Positions 6,313-13,415 of a stretch of DNA of 16,882 bases are shown here, one piece after another. The number at the start of each line of letters is the position of its first letter. Position 1 is the first letter of the stretch. This stretch comes from Candidatus Woesearchaeota archaeon. GTDB taxonomy: Archaea > Nanobdellota > Nanobdellia > SCGC-AAA011-G17 > VGLX01. The position numbers and the translations under genes were made by a program. The notes under the pieces were generated by a model. That model saw only the letters and a list, made by a program, of their open reading frames with translations, was not told the origin of the DNA and searched no databases. Location: contig VGLX01000003.1 of the NCBI GenBank assembly GCA_016866645.1, forward strand, positions 1 through 16,882. The letters run 5' to 3'.

Positions 6313-8876
6313 TGTTCTTTGTAGGTTATCATCTTTTTTATTTCAAAAATTATGAATCCTGAAAGCGCTAATGGGATGACCGCTGCCCAGTCCAACAATC
6401 CCAGCGGCACGAGCTTAAAAGCCCTGCTTAGCAAAGGAATGTACACTATTATTAGCTGCATAGCCACTGATGTTAATACTGCTCTCACCAGCCACTTGTT
6501 TGAGAATAATCCTACTTTGTATAACGGCAGTTTTTCCGACCTTATAGTGAATACGAATCCTAGTTCGAAAAAGATGAGCGTCATCAATGCCATCGTCCTC
6601 CCTTTATTCAAGTCGGTGCAATCCCATCCTCCGCATCCTATGAAAAAAGCCACCAGTGTCGCGATAGTCGCGATCAAGCTCGCTATTACTAGGAAAGTGT
6701 ACGAGCCTTGGAGTATCGTGTCTTTAGGGTTTCTAGGTTTTCGTTCCATTATCTTCCCGTCTGGAGGGTCTACTCCTAAAGCCAGTGCAGGCAAGCTGTC
6801 TGTTAACAGGTTGACCCATAATATCTGTATTGGTAACAGAGGCAAAGGTATTCCTGCGATTATTGAAAGTGTTATCACTCCAACCTCACCGAAATTCGTT
6901 GACAGGAGGAATTTGACAAATTTTTTGATATTGTCATATATCGCTCTACCTTCCCTTACAGCGGCGACTATGCTTACGAAGTTATCATCAGTTAGCACCA
7001 TGTCTGCGGATTCTCTTGCTATGTCTGTGCCTTTTATAGCCATGGCCACTCCGACGTCAGCGCCTTTCAAGGCTGGGGCGTCGTTGACTCCGTCGCCCGT
7101 CATGGCGACGACTTCGCCGTTAGCTTGCAAAGCTTTCAATATCCTAACCTTATGTGAGGGGTCTACTCTTGCAAAGATGTTAACTTCTTTGACTACTTTT
7201 CTGAGATCTTCATCGCTTGCCTTCTCCAGTTCTGTACCTTCCATCATCCTTCCGTTAATCCCTATCTTCTCGCCTATTGCTTTAGCGGTTACTGCATTGT
7301 CCCCGGTTATCATGATAACTTTTATGCCCGCTTTCTCGCATACCCTCATGGCTTCTGCCACTTCTTCGCGAGGGGGGTCTATCATGCCTGCCAAGCCTGT
7401 AAGAACGGTCTTCTTGTCTTTCTCATAAGCCATGGCCAATACCCTCAGCGCTTTAGAGCCCATCTCGTAATTCTTGTTCAGAATAAGCTTCCGGTCATTG
7501 TCTGTTAGCTTCTTCACAGTGTCTCTAGATTGTATGTGCGTGCAAAGCTCTAAGATTTTTTCAGGAGCACCTTTGATATAGTTTACTCCTTTGTGCTTGG
7601 TGACCATATATTTCTTGACAGAATCAAAAGGGATTTCTCCAGTCTTCTCTTCTCTTTCTATGCCTGCTTTCTTAGCAGCCACTACTAATGCTATTTCTGT
7701 AGGGTCTCCGAACGTCAGAGTGGCGTTGTTGCAGGAAGCGGCAGCCCTTAAAAGCAGGTCTATCCGTTCTGCAGTTATTTTCTTGTTATTGATTAGGAAT
7801 TCTCCTTTTATGTTGTAGCCTTCACCTGTAACAGTGATAGTCTCGTTGTTCGCGAATATTTCAGTAACTGTCATCTCATTTTTAGTCATAGTGCCTGTCT
7901 TGTCAGAGCAGATTACTGTTACTGCGCCTAGTGTCTCTACTGCTTTTAGTTCCCTTATCAAAGCGTTCCTCTTAAGCATCTTCTGAACCCCAATAGCCAA
8001 TGCTATTGTCACCACTGCTGGAAGGCCTTCGGGAACTGCTGAAACTGCTAGGCTTATAGCCATGAGAAGCATCTGTATCTTGTCTAATCCTCTTAAAAAT
8101 CCTATGGTTAGCACTACCGCGCAAACCATGAGCACTATTATCCCAAGTTTTTCCCCTAATGATTTCAATCTTTTCTGCAACGGTGTCTGCACTTCCCCTA
8201 TGGTCTGCACCAGTTCAGCTATTTTTCCTAGCTCTGTGCTCATCCCTGTGCTAACAACTACTGCGTCTGCTCGGCCGTTGGTGAGAACAGTTCCTGAGAA
8301 CAGCATGTTCTTCCTGTCAGCTAAAGCGACTTCTTTGCCTATCGCCGGGATATCTTTCTTAACAGGCACTGACTCTCCTGTAAGCATTGACTCGTTCACG
8401 TGAACTTCTGCAAGGTCGAGTATCCTAGCGTCAGCAGGAACTTTGTCGCCTGCTTCGACAGTTATTATATCCCCTGGGACTACTAAGCTAGCGTCTATAA
8501 GTTGTGCTGTTCCGTTACGGATGACTTTGGCTTTTGGGGTGCTCATCTTTTTTAGAAGTTCTATCGCTTTTTCTGCCTTGTACTCTTGAGAGAAGCCTAT
8601 TACTGCGTTAAGTATCAGAATAGCAGTTATGACTGCTGCGTCAAGCATTTCATTTACTGTTAAAGATATTATTATCGCTGCAAGCAGTATCATTATAACC
8701 GGGTCTTTGAACTGTTTCAAGAAAATCTTAACAGGATGCACACTTTCTTTCTTTTTTAATTGGTTAAGCCCGTACTGTTGAAGTCTCTTTTCAGCTTCCT
8801 CATGGGTTAGACCTTTAATATTCGTGTTGAGGCTTTCTAGAGCCTCTTTGCTGGTTTGTTTGTAATAGTCGACCAT
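6309..8876 (-). CDS. Calcium-transporting P-type ATPase (P2A, SERCA/PMR1-like)
   Basis: An 855-residue membrane pump, complete for the family. It shows an N-terminal cation-ATPase domain, T166-G-E-S dephosphorylation loop, phosphorylated D325 in S-D-K-T-G-T, K435-G-A in the nucleotide domain, T-G-D-N at ~524 and T-G-D-G-V-N-D-A-P at 593. About ten membrane helices are expected. Residues matching both SERCA calcium sites are present: E283 in P-E-G-L-P (M4), N661 and E664 in S-T-N-F-G-E-V (M5), N689, T692 and D693 in N-L-L-T-D-S-L-P-A (M6), and E771 in M8. This supports Ca2+ (or Ca2+/Mn2+) export over H+ or Na+/K+ transport. It is the first gene of a three-gene operon. A TATA box 28 bases before ATG, and no ribosome site, suggest a leaderless start. 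Confidence 0.93.
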   Translation of the reverse strand: MVDYYKQTSKEALESLNTNIKGLTHEEAEKRLQQYGLNQLKKKESVHPVKIFLKQFKDPVIMILLAAIIISLTVNEMLDAAVITAILILNAVIGFSQEYKAEKAIELLKKMSTPKAKVIRNGTAQLIDASLVVPGDIITVEAGDKVPADARILDLAEVHVNESMLTGESVPVKKDIPAIGKEVALADRKNMLFSGTVLTNGRADAVVVSTGMSTELGKIAELVQTIGEVQTPLQKRLKSLGEKLGIIVLMVCAVVLTIGFLRGLDKIQMLLMAISLAVSAVPEGLPAVVTIALAIGVQKMLKRNALIRELKAVETLGAVTVICSDKTGTMTKNEMTVTEIFANNETITVTGEGYNIKGEFLINNKKITAERIDLLLRAAASCNNATLTFGDPTEIALVVAAKKAGIEREEKTGEIPFDSVKKYMVTKHKGVNYIKGAPEKILELCTHIQSRDTVKKLTDNDRKLILNKNYEMGSKALRVLAMAYEKDKKTVLTGLAGMIDPPREEVAEAMRVCEKAGIKVIMITGDNAVTAKAIGEKIGINGRMMEGTELEKASDEDLRKVVKEVNIFARVDPSHKVRILKALQANGEVVAMTGDGVNDAPALKGADVGVAMAIKGTDIARESADMVLTDDNFVSIVAAVREGRAIYDNIKKFVKFLLSTNFGEVGVITLSIIAGIPLPLLPIQILWVNLLTDSLPALALGVDPPDGKIMERKPRNPKDTILQGSYTFLVIASLIATIATLVAFFIGCGGWDCTDLNKGRTMALMTLIFFELGFVFTIRSEKLPLYKVGLFSNKWLVRAVLTSVAMQLIIVYIPLLSRAFKLVPLGLLDWAAVIPLALSGFIIFEIKKMITYKEQ

Positions 8877-8899
8877 TATACTTTTTAATAAGCTGATAG

Positions 8900-8908
8900 T
8901 TTATAAAA
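8900..8908 (-). promoter_or_regulatory. TATA box for the ATPase operon
   Basis: The sequence reads TTTTATAAA on the minus strand, centred about 28 bases before ATG 8876. The interval to the start codon is AT-rich with no ribosome site, as expected for leaderless transcription. It is part of a divergent promoter region shared with the thioesterase gene. Confidence 0.5.
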
Positions 8909-8928
8909 TTATGCTATCAAAACTAAAA

Positions 8929-8937
8929 GTTTTTATA
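8929..8937 (+). promoter_or_regulatory. TATA box for the thioesterase/upp unit
   Basis: GTTTTTATA at this place fits an archaeal TATA box on the plus strand. Start of transcription would fall near 8958-8960, giving a leader of about 24 bases that contains AAAGGAG at 8969-8975, seven bases before ATG 8983. This unit therefore looks leadered, unlike most other promoters in the window. Confidence 0.5.
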
Positions 8938-8941
8938 CACC

Positions 8942-8959
8942 TTATTCATTAATGAATAA
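8942..8959. promoter_or_regulatory. Perfect 18-bp palindrome, candidate operator
   Basis: TTATTCATTAATGAATAA is identical to its reverse complement over all 18 bases. It begins five bases after the plus-strand TATA box and covers the predicted transcription start of the thioesterase/upp unit, a position where a bound dimeric repressor would block initiation. The regulator is not known. Confidence 0.5.
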
Positions 8960-8982
8960 TCTCAAAACAAAGGAGCAAAACA

Positions 8983-9408
8983 ATGGCATGGCCATTCTCA
9001 CTCGAGATAAAAGTAAGGTTTAGGGACTTGGACGCGATGGGCCACGTAAATAACGCGGTGTACTTCACATACTTAGAACAGGCAAGGACTGACTATTACA
9101 TGAAACTAGCAGAGAAGAGCAAAATATCCGACCTGGGGTTCATAGTCGCTTCAGCAAAATGCGATTACAAAAGCGCAGCATCCATAGAAGACAGTATAGT
9201 AGTCTACGTCAAGCCGGCTAAGATAGGCAAGACGAGTTGGGCGTTCCGGTATGAGATGCGAGACCAAAAGACAGACAGGCTAGTCGCAGAAGCAGAGACG
9301 ATACAAGTTGCTTATAATTACAAGCGTAAGAAGAAAAAGAGGATGAGCCATGAGCTTAAGCAAAGATTACTAGAAGATATAGCATTATCAGAAAAAAAGG
9401 AAGCGTGA
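8983..9408 (+). CDS. Hotdog-fold acyl-CoA thioesterase (4HBT/YbgC-like)
   Basis: A 141-residue single hotdog domain of usual length. The N-terminal motif R-F-R-D-L-D17-A-M-G-H-V-N-N-A-V-Y-F-T-Y-L-E-Q-A-R is the signature of the 4-hydroxybenzoyl-CoA thioesterase/YbgC/FadM group, with D17 as the probable catalytic carboxylate. Members hydrolyse acyl-CoA or other acyl thioesters in the cytoplasm as dimers or tetramers. The substrate cannot be told from sequence. The start is well supported by AAAGGAG seven bases upstream. It is the first gene of a unit with uracil phosphoribosyltransferase, with which it shares one base (TGATG), and it lies downstream of an 18-bp palindrome that may control both. 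The lysine-rich end (K-R-K-K-K-K-R) is basic and probably flexible. Confidence 0.86.
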   Translation: MAWPFSLEIKVRFRDLDAMGHVNNAVYFTYLEQARTDYYMKLAEKSKISDLGFIVASAKCDYKSAASIEDSIVVYVKPAKIGKTSWAFRYEMRDQKTDRLVAEAETIQVAYNYKRKKKKRMSHELKQRLLEDIALSEKKEA

Positions 9409-10058
9409 TGAAAACCATGAGAAAAAACATACACCTGTTAAAAGATAACACCCAGTTAAAAGCATTATACACCATGATTCGGGATAAGGAGACTAAACGA
9501 GATGACTTCGTCTTCTTCTCAGAAAGGATAATAAGACTGTTAGTAGAGTACGCTCTGAGCTTATTACCTGTCGTCCCTAAGACTGTCAAGACACCAGCCG
9601 GCGCTACGTACAAAGGTGTAGTCTTCAAAGGCGGAGTCTGCGCAGTATCTGTTGTTAGGGCCGGAGAGGCTATGGAGAAAGTCGTCAGGGACGTCTGCCC
9701 CAACATACGCTTAGGAAAAATATTAATCCAAAGGGATGAGCACACGGCAGAGCCCAAGCTGTTCTACGCCAAGCTCCCCCAAGATATCAGCAAAAGGTAC
9801 GTATTATTGATAGACCCTATGATGGCAACAGGCGGATCGCTGTGCATGGCCATAGACACGCTGAAAAAGCACGGCGTCAAAGATGACAAGATAATCTTCA
9901 TCAACTTGATAACCTGCCCGCAAGGGATAAACAAGGTAGCCAAGAGGTTCCCTAAAGTCCACATCGTCACAGGAGCGATAGACAAGACACTCAACTCAAA
10001 AGCGTTCATCATGCCCGGGCTTGGGGATTTCGGCGACAGGTACTTCGGGACTAACTGA
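9408..10058 (+). CDS. upp: Uracil phosphoribosyltransferase, eukaryotic-like type
   Basis: Converts uracil and PRPP to UMP (pyrimidine salvage). The PRPP loop D-P-M-M-A-T-G-G-S is at 136-144, the uracil-binding P-G-L-G-D-F-G-D-R-Y-F-G-T at 203-215, and R-A-G-E-A-M-E at 84-90. The N-terminal part (Q-L-K-A-L-Y-T-M-I-R-D-K, F-S-E-R-I-I-R-L-L-V-E, T-P-A-G-A-T-Y-K-G-V) and V-C-A-V-S-V-V-R-A-G-E-A-M-E..R-D..., G-K-I-L-I-Q-R-D-E resemble the Fur1/Toxoplasma/animal form more than E. coli Upp (comparison from memory). I chose ATG 9408 over GTG 9405: it shares one base with the thioesterase stop and follows AAGGA at 9397-9401. The protein then has 216 residues, a normal length. Confidence 0.9.
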   Translation: MKTMRKNIHLLKDNTQLKALYTMIRDKETKRDDFVFFSERIIRLLVEYALSLLPVVPKTVKTPAGATYKGVVFKGGVCAVSVVRAGEAMEKVVRDVCPNIRLGKILIQRDEHTAEPKLFYAKLPQDISKRYVLLIDPMMATGGSLCMAIDTLKKHGVKDDKIIFINLITCPQGINKVAKRFPKVHIVTGAIDKTLNSKAFIMPGLGDFGDRYFGTN

Positions 10059-10087
10059 AATAAAAAGATTTAAAATAACCTAAAAAA

Positions 10088-10092
10088 AGGAG
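10088..10092 (+). promoter_or_regulatory. Ribosome binding site that decides the nuclease start
   Basis: AGGAG ends one base before the first ATG (10094) but seven bases before the second in-frame ATG (10100). The second spacing is normal and the first is too short, so the start is set at 10100. A TATA-like TTTAAAAT at 10069-10076 also lies about 27 bases before 10100, so separate transcription is possible. Confidence 0.45.
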
Positions 10093-10099
10093 TATGAAC

Positions 10100-10774
10100 A
10101 TGAAAAACAAAGACTATTACACGCTATCACCAAGCACGCTTAACATATTGGAAGACTGCCCGAGATGCTTCTGGCTGCACTTCAACGAGAACATAAGAAG
10201 GCCAACATTCCCTTTCCCTTCGCTGCCGTCAGGCATAGACAGGGTATTGAAAGACTATTACGACTCTTACAGGGCTAAAAAGAAGCTACCTCCAGAACTT
10301 GAAGAGCTAAGAGGAGCAAAGCTTTACGATGATGTTGAGAAGCTTGATGAGTGGAGAAGCTTCGGCAAAGGCCTGAGGTGGAAAGACAAGAAAAACAACA
10401 TAATAAGGGGGACTATTGATGATCTGCTTGAAAAAGACGGAAAACTGATAGTCGTAGACTACAAGACCAGAGGATTTCCGCTGAAAGAAGACACAGCAGA
10501 CTATTATAAGATGCAGCTTCACATGTACAACTTCTTACTAGAAAAGAACGGTCAAAAAACACATGACTACTCGTATCTAATATTCTACAGGCCTGAAAAA
10601 GTAAGAAAAAGCAGGATAATAACTTTCAACACAGATTTGGTAAAAGTGGAAACGTCAGCAAAAGATGCAGAAAAATTCTTAAAAAAAGCCTTGAAAACCC
10701 TGAAAGGCGACATGCCTGAACGTTCTGAAGAATGCGGCTACTGCAAATGGGCTGAAGAGAATAAAACTTTTTAA
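10100..10774 (+). CDS. Cas4/RecB-like PD-(D/E)XK nuclease family protein
   Basis: A 224-residue protein with the nuclease core G-T-I-D107-D...V-V-D120-Y-K122-T-R (metal-binding Asp, D-x-K) and the following Q139-L-H-M-Y143 motif of the RecB/Cas4 family. Two cysteine pairs, C20-P-R-C23 near the start and C212-G-Y-C215 near the end, are placed like the four cysteines that hold the iron-sulfur cluster in Cas4 and AddB-type nucleases. It would therefore be a DNA exonuclease or endonuclease with a 4Fe-4S cluster. I find no CRISPR repeats or other cas genes, so a DNA repair role is more likely than CRISPR adaptation. It stands 41 bases after upp, with its own ribosome site. Confidence 0.78.
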   Translation: MKNKDYYTLSPSTLNILEDCPRCFWLHFNENIRRPTFPFPSLPSGIDRVLKDYYDSYRAKKKLPPELEELRGAKLYDDVEKLDEWRSFGKGLRWKDKKNNIIRGTIDDLLEKDGKLIVVDYKTRGFPLKEDTADYYKMQLHMYNFLLEKNGQKTHDYSYLIFYRPEKVRKSRIITFNTDLVKVETSAKDAEKFLKKALKTLKGDMPERSEECGYCKWAEENKTF

Positions 10775-10814
10775 ACTCCTAAGGCAATCCTAGTATCGAA
10801 GGTGTATTCAGGGT

Positions 10815-11501
10815 ATGCGATTGATAGATGACCTGTTCTATCTTGACTGGAAAGGAATAATCCCTACAGAGAAAGATACGTTTACGACTTACACGTATAA
10901 TGGCCCGCACCTGCTTAACATCGCAGAGTCAGAGATGTTTGTGAATGAGGCGGGGCGAATATTGTCAAAGAAATATATTGGTGTTAAGCGTGACACGATA
11001 GATGATAAAATCCTTACAAGGTTTAACAAGAGGTTTAATACAGACATCTCTTGGGTCAAGGCATTTAAAGGCCGTGTTCCAAGCTCAGGTGTTATGACGT
11101 CTATATGCTACAACGGGCTTTGGGTTCCTGTGGTGATTAAGTCTGAGCTTCATTTCTCCACTGCCAAGTCGGTCTATACCCATGAGCTGATACATGCTGT
11201 CCGCAATATGCTGCCGGATAATGTAGAAGGTTTTGAGGAGGCTTACGCGATGAGGTTCGACTGGCTTAAGTATCACTCGGATGTCGGGATTTTCAATGTC
11301 ATCAAGTACACTTCTAAGATCAAGAAAGCTGAGAAGAAACTAGAGGATGTTTTCGGCCATGATGCGCCTTATGTCTCTTTGAGGCTTTCAGGCGATGAAA
11401 TTCTTGATATTGCTGACACTTCTGGTTTGGATATTAAGGCTTATTTGAAGGCTAGGAAATGTTTGAGGCATTTCATAATTCTTGAGCGCTTCGGCTTATG
11501 A
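10815..11501 (+). CDS. HExxH putative metallopeptidase (soluble), unknown family
   Basis: A 228-residue protein without signal peptide. The zinc motif is Y-T-H123-E124-L-I-H127-A-V-R, and E141 or E142 in G-F-E-E-A-Y-A could be the third ligand, as in gluzincins. I do not recognise the family. The preceding segment V-P-V-V-I-K-S-E-L-H-F looks like an edge strand of a metzincin or gluzincin fold, and the C-terminal third is helical and Lys-rich. Codon use stands out: in the final 52 codons I count 26 ending in T, against 2 of the first 50 in the nearby grpE gene, pointing to different ancestry or expression. No strong ribosome site precedes ATG 10815 (GGTG at 10801-10804). A T-run follows the stop. 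Confidence 0.62.
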   Translation: MRLIDDLFYLDWKGIIPTEKDTFTTYTYNGPHLLNIAESEMFVNEAGRILSKKYIGVKRDTIDDKILTRFNKRFNTDISWVKAFKGRVPSSGVMTSICYNGLWVPVVIKSELHFSTAKSVYTHELIHAVRNMLPDNVEGFEEAYAMRFDWLKYHSDVGIFNVIKYTSKIKKAEKKLEDVFGHDAPYVSLRLSGDEILDIADTSGLDIKAYLKARKCLRHFIILERFGL

Positions 11502-11506
11502 TGCTA

Positions 11507-11512
11507 TTTTTT
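11507..11512 (+). terminator. Possible T-run terminator after the metallopeptidase gene
   Basis: TTTTTT lies six bases after the stop codon and before the next TATA box. Archaeal RNA polymerase can stop at T-runs without a hairpin. No stem is visible, so the call is weak. Confidence 0.25.
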
Positions 11513-11523
11513 GAACCAAAAGG

Positions 11524-11552
11524 CTTATATATATGTTACTACTAAATAGTAA
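11524..11552 (+). promoter_or_regulatory. TATA box with downstream inverted repeat before the protease-grpE operon
   Basis: CTTATATATA at 11524-11533 is a clear TATA box. It is followed by an inverted repeat, TTACTA (11536-11541) and TAGTAA (11547-11552), with a five-base spacer. The repeat lies between TATA box and first ATG (11561), where a repressor could block initiation. Transcription would start near 11554-11558, leaving only a few bases before the ATG. Confidence 0.45.
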
Positions 11553-11560
11553 TTATAATA

Positions 11561-12124
11561 ATGGGGTTTAGGATGAAAAATACTCTGGTAAGCCTAGGAC
11601 TAGCAGGAATATTAATGTTCTCACCAGTAACATCTACGTTCTCGCAAGCCCAACCAACGCAAGCAGTCTCACTAGAACAAAAGGTAAGCAAGACATTCCC
11701 GTATAAGCCAGTCAAAGATATCGAAAACTTCAGGCAGTACAGCGATGACATACTAGAAATAGTCGCTGGAAAGATGAACATAAAACTAAACGAGAACATA
11801 CCAAAGCCAACGATAGTAACAGAAGATGAAATCACACTCGACGAGTTCAACAGGCGTGTTTCGAATTATATGATAGAGCACGGATTCGAGCCTGTATACC
11901 TCAACGGCATGTGTCCGATGTACTTCGAAAAAGAGAACCAGATCCTGTTACTTAACTCCTCAACACTGCACTCATTAGCCCACGAAATAGTACACTACTT
12001 TCAAGTCCAATATAGACATGAAGACGCTGCTAATGACCCTTATGACGCACTAGAAAAAGAAGCCATATACGTACAGCGATGGTTCGAAAAAGAACACATG
12101 AAACAAACGGAGAACACAAGATGA
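11561..12124 (+). CDS. Secreted HExxH zinc metallopeptidase-like protein
   Basis: A 187-residue protein with an N-terminal signal peptide: basic start M-K-N, hydrophobic T-L-V-S-L-G-L-A-G-I-L-M-F, and a likely cleavage after F-S-Q-A (about residue 30). The mature part carries L-A-H141-E142-I-V-H145-Y-F (zinc HExxH), then E165/E167 in A-L-E-K-E-A, which fits the gluzincin third ligand. No known family is recognised. It probably acts outside the membrane as a small peptidase, or as a catalytically modest zinc protein. ATG 11561 suits the TATA box; an in-frame ATG at 11573 would only remove four residues and keep the signal peptide. Its stop overlaps the grpE start by four bases, so the two are co-translated. 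Confidence 0.68.
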   Translation: MGFRMKNTLVSLGLAGILMFSPVTSTFSQAQPTQAVSLEQKVSKTFPYKPVKDIENFRQYSDDILEIVAGKMNIKLNENIPKPTIVTEDEITLDEFNRRVSNYMIEHGFEPVYLNGMCPMYFEKENQILLLNSSTLHSLAHEIVHYFQVQYRHEDAANDPYDALEKEAIYVQRWFEKEHMKQTENTR

Positions 12125-12975
12125 GCACTCCAGTCCAATCAACAAACGAGATCCTGCCATTAGACGAATACAAAGACCTGGCCGCGAGAAGCGTATCAAA
12201 ACTAGAGAAGACAACATCTGAAGACTTCTGGCTGCTAAGGGCCAAGCTGGAAGGCGAAGGCTTCAAATACGTCGGCAAAAAGCCGAACGACGAAGCATCC
12301 TACAAGAAACACCTGGAAGACGAGAAGGTAACGTTCGAAACACATAAGAAAGCCAGGGAGGCTTACAATTTCAAGACCTGCGTAGAAGAAGCAATATTCC
12401 AGTATGTCACGCAAGGCTACGAGGTCATAACCACCCAAGCATTCGATGATGAAGGGAACAAAGTTGATTATACATCATTCTTCATAAGGAAGAAAGGCGC
12501 AGACCAGCAAGAGCTGCTGAAGAAGATAAAAACCTTAGAAGAAGAAGCTCAAAAAAACTATGACCTTTACTTAAGGACTAATGCTGATGTCAAGAACACC
12601 ATGTCCAGGCTGAAGAGAGAAAAAGAAGAGCACACGAAATACGCCAACACTTCACTCATAAAAGAGATTCTTCCAGCGATAGACAACATGTACAGGGTCA
12701 TAGAGCACGCGAAAAAAGACCCAGCCATGAAAAGCCTGACAGACGGAGTAGAGATAACGCTCAACGGACTTCTAAACACGTTAAAAAAGCAAGGCTTAGA
12801 GGAAGTAGTCTCAACAGGCGAGCCTTTCAACCCTGAATACCATGAAGCAGTATCGATGCAGCAGCATGACAGTATCCCAAAAGGATACGTAGTAGCCGAG
12901 CTGCAGAAAGGATACACGCTGAACGGCAGGCTGGTAAGAGCCTCCGCAGTTATAGTGTCCAGCGGTAAAGAATAG
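12121..12975 (+). CDS. grpE: GrpE nucleotide exchange factor with a long N-terminal extension
   Basis: GrpE releases ADP from DnaK (Hsp70), allowing substrate cycling. Residues ~127-284 are typical: a long coiled coil (L-Y-L-R-T-N-A-D-V-K-N-T-M-S-R-L-K-R-E-K), the four-helix region L-I-K-E-I-L-P-A-I-D-N-M, and the beta-domain with F-N-P-E-Y-H-E-A-V, then I-P-K-G-Y and G-Y-T-L-N-G-R-L-V-R-A-S-A-V-I-V. Residues 1-126 form an unrecognised alpha/beta domain not usual in GrpE (full length 284, against about 160-200). ATG 12121 overlaps the protease stop and has GGAG at 12109-12112; an in-frame ATG at 12079 would run inside the protease gene. No dnaK or dnaJ is in the window, so it stands apart from its usual partners. 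Confidence 0.87.
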   Translation: MSTPVQSTNEILPLDEYKDLAARSVSKLEKTTSEDFWLLRAKLEGEGFKYVGKKPNDEASYKKHLEDEKVTFETHKKAREAYNFKTCVEEAIFQYVTQGYEVITTQAFDDEGNKVDYTSFFIRKKGADQQELLKKIKTLEEEAQKNYDLYLRTNADVKNTMSRLKREKEEHTKYANTSLIKEILPAIDNMYRVIEHAKKDPAMKSLTDGVEITLNGLLNTLKKQGLEEVVSTGEPFNPEYHEAVSMQQHDSIPKGYVVAELQKGYTLNGRLVRASAVIVSSGKE

Positions 12976-13019
12976 AACCAAAAACGTTAAATCCTAAGAA
13001 AGCCATAAGACAGTCTGCT

Positions 13020-13385
13020 ATGAAGCCTACAGTGATAATAGTAGATGATGAGAAAGACATAAGGGAAGCTTTCAAAAAGACTTTACAAGTCAAAGGCTTT
13101 AATGTCATAACAGCAAGTTCCGGAGAAGAATGCTTAACATTGTTGAAAAAACAGAAAGTAGACTTAATACTCTTAGACCTCCTGATGCCTGAGATGGACG
13201 GAGTCAAGACATTACAAAATATCAGGGAGATAAACAAAGAAGTGAAAGTAGTCATAGTCACAGCTGTCGACAAAGAAGACGTCAGAGAAAAGACCATGGG
13301 CTTAGGGGTGGAAGGCTACTTAGTCAAGCCTGCAGGCAAGCAAGACCTGGCTGACATGGTGACTTACGTTCTTAGCGAGATTTGA
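13020..13385 (+). CDS. Stand-alone response regulator receiver domain (CheY-like)
   Basis: A 121-residue single receiver domain with all phosphorylation residues: D9 and D10 (magnesium), D53 in L-L-D-L-L-M-P-E-M-D-G (phosphorylated), T81 in I-V-T-A, and K103 in L-V-K-P. There is no output domain, so it must signal through protein contact, like CheY or Spo0F. No histidine kinase or chemotaxis gene is in the window. The start ATG 13020 has no ribosome site; a weak TATA-like GTTAAAT at 12986-12992 lies about 30 bases upstream. It follows grpE by 44 bases on the same strand, and a hairpin with a T-run lies downstream. Confidence 0.9.
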   Translation: MKPTVIIVDDEKDIREAFKKTLQVKGFNVITASSGEECLTLLKKQKVDLILLDLLMPEMDGVKTLQNIREINKEVKVVIVTAVDKEDVREKTMGLGVEGYLVKPAGKQDLADMVTYVLSEI

Positions 13386-13415
13386 AATGGCTAAAAGGTG
13401 AATTTTACGATTTTT

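Noticed and set aside
6352..7428. 358-codon open frame on the plus strand inside the ATPase gene
   Set aside because: It is antisense to a fully conserved P-type ATPase, and its Ser/Thr/Pro-rich translation shows no domain.
10100..10774. CRISPR-Cas locus around the Cas4-like gene
   Set aside because: I see no direct-repeat array or other cas genes in the window.
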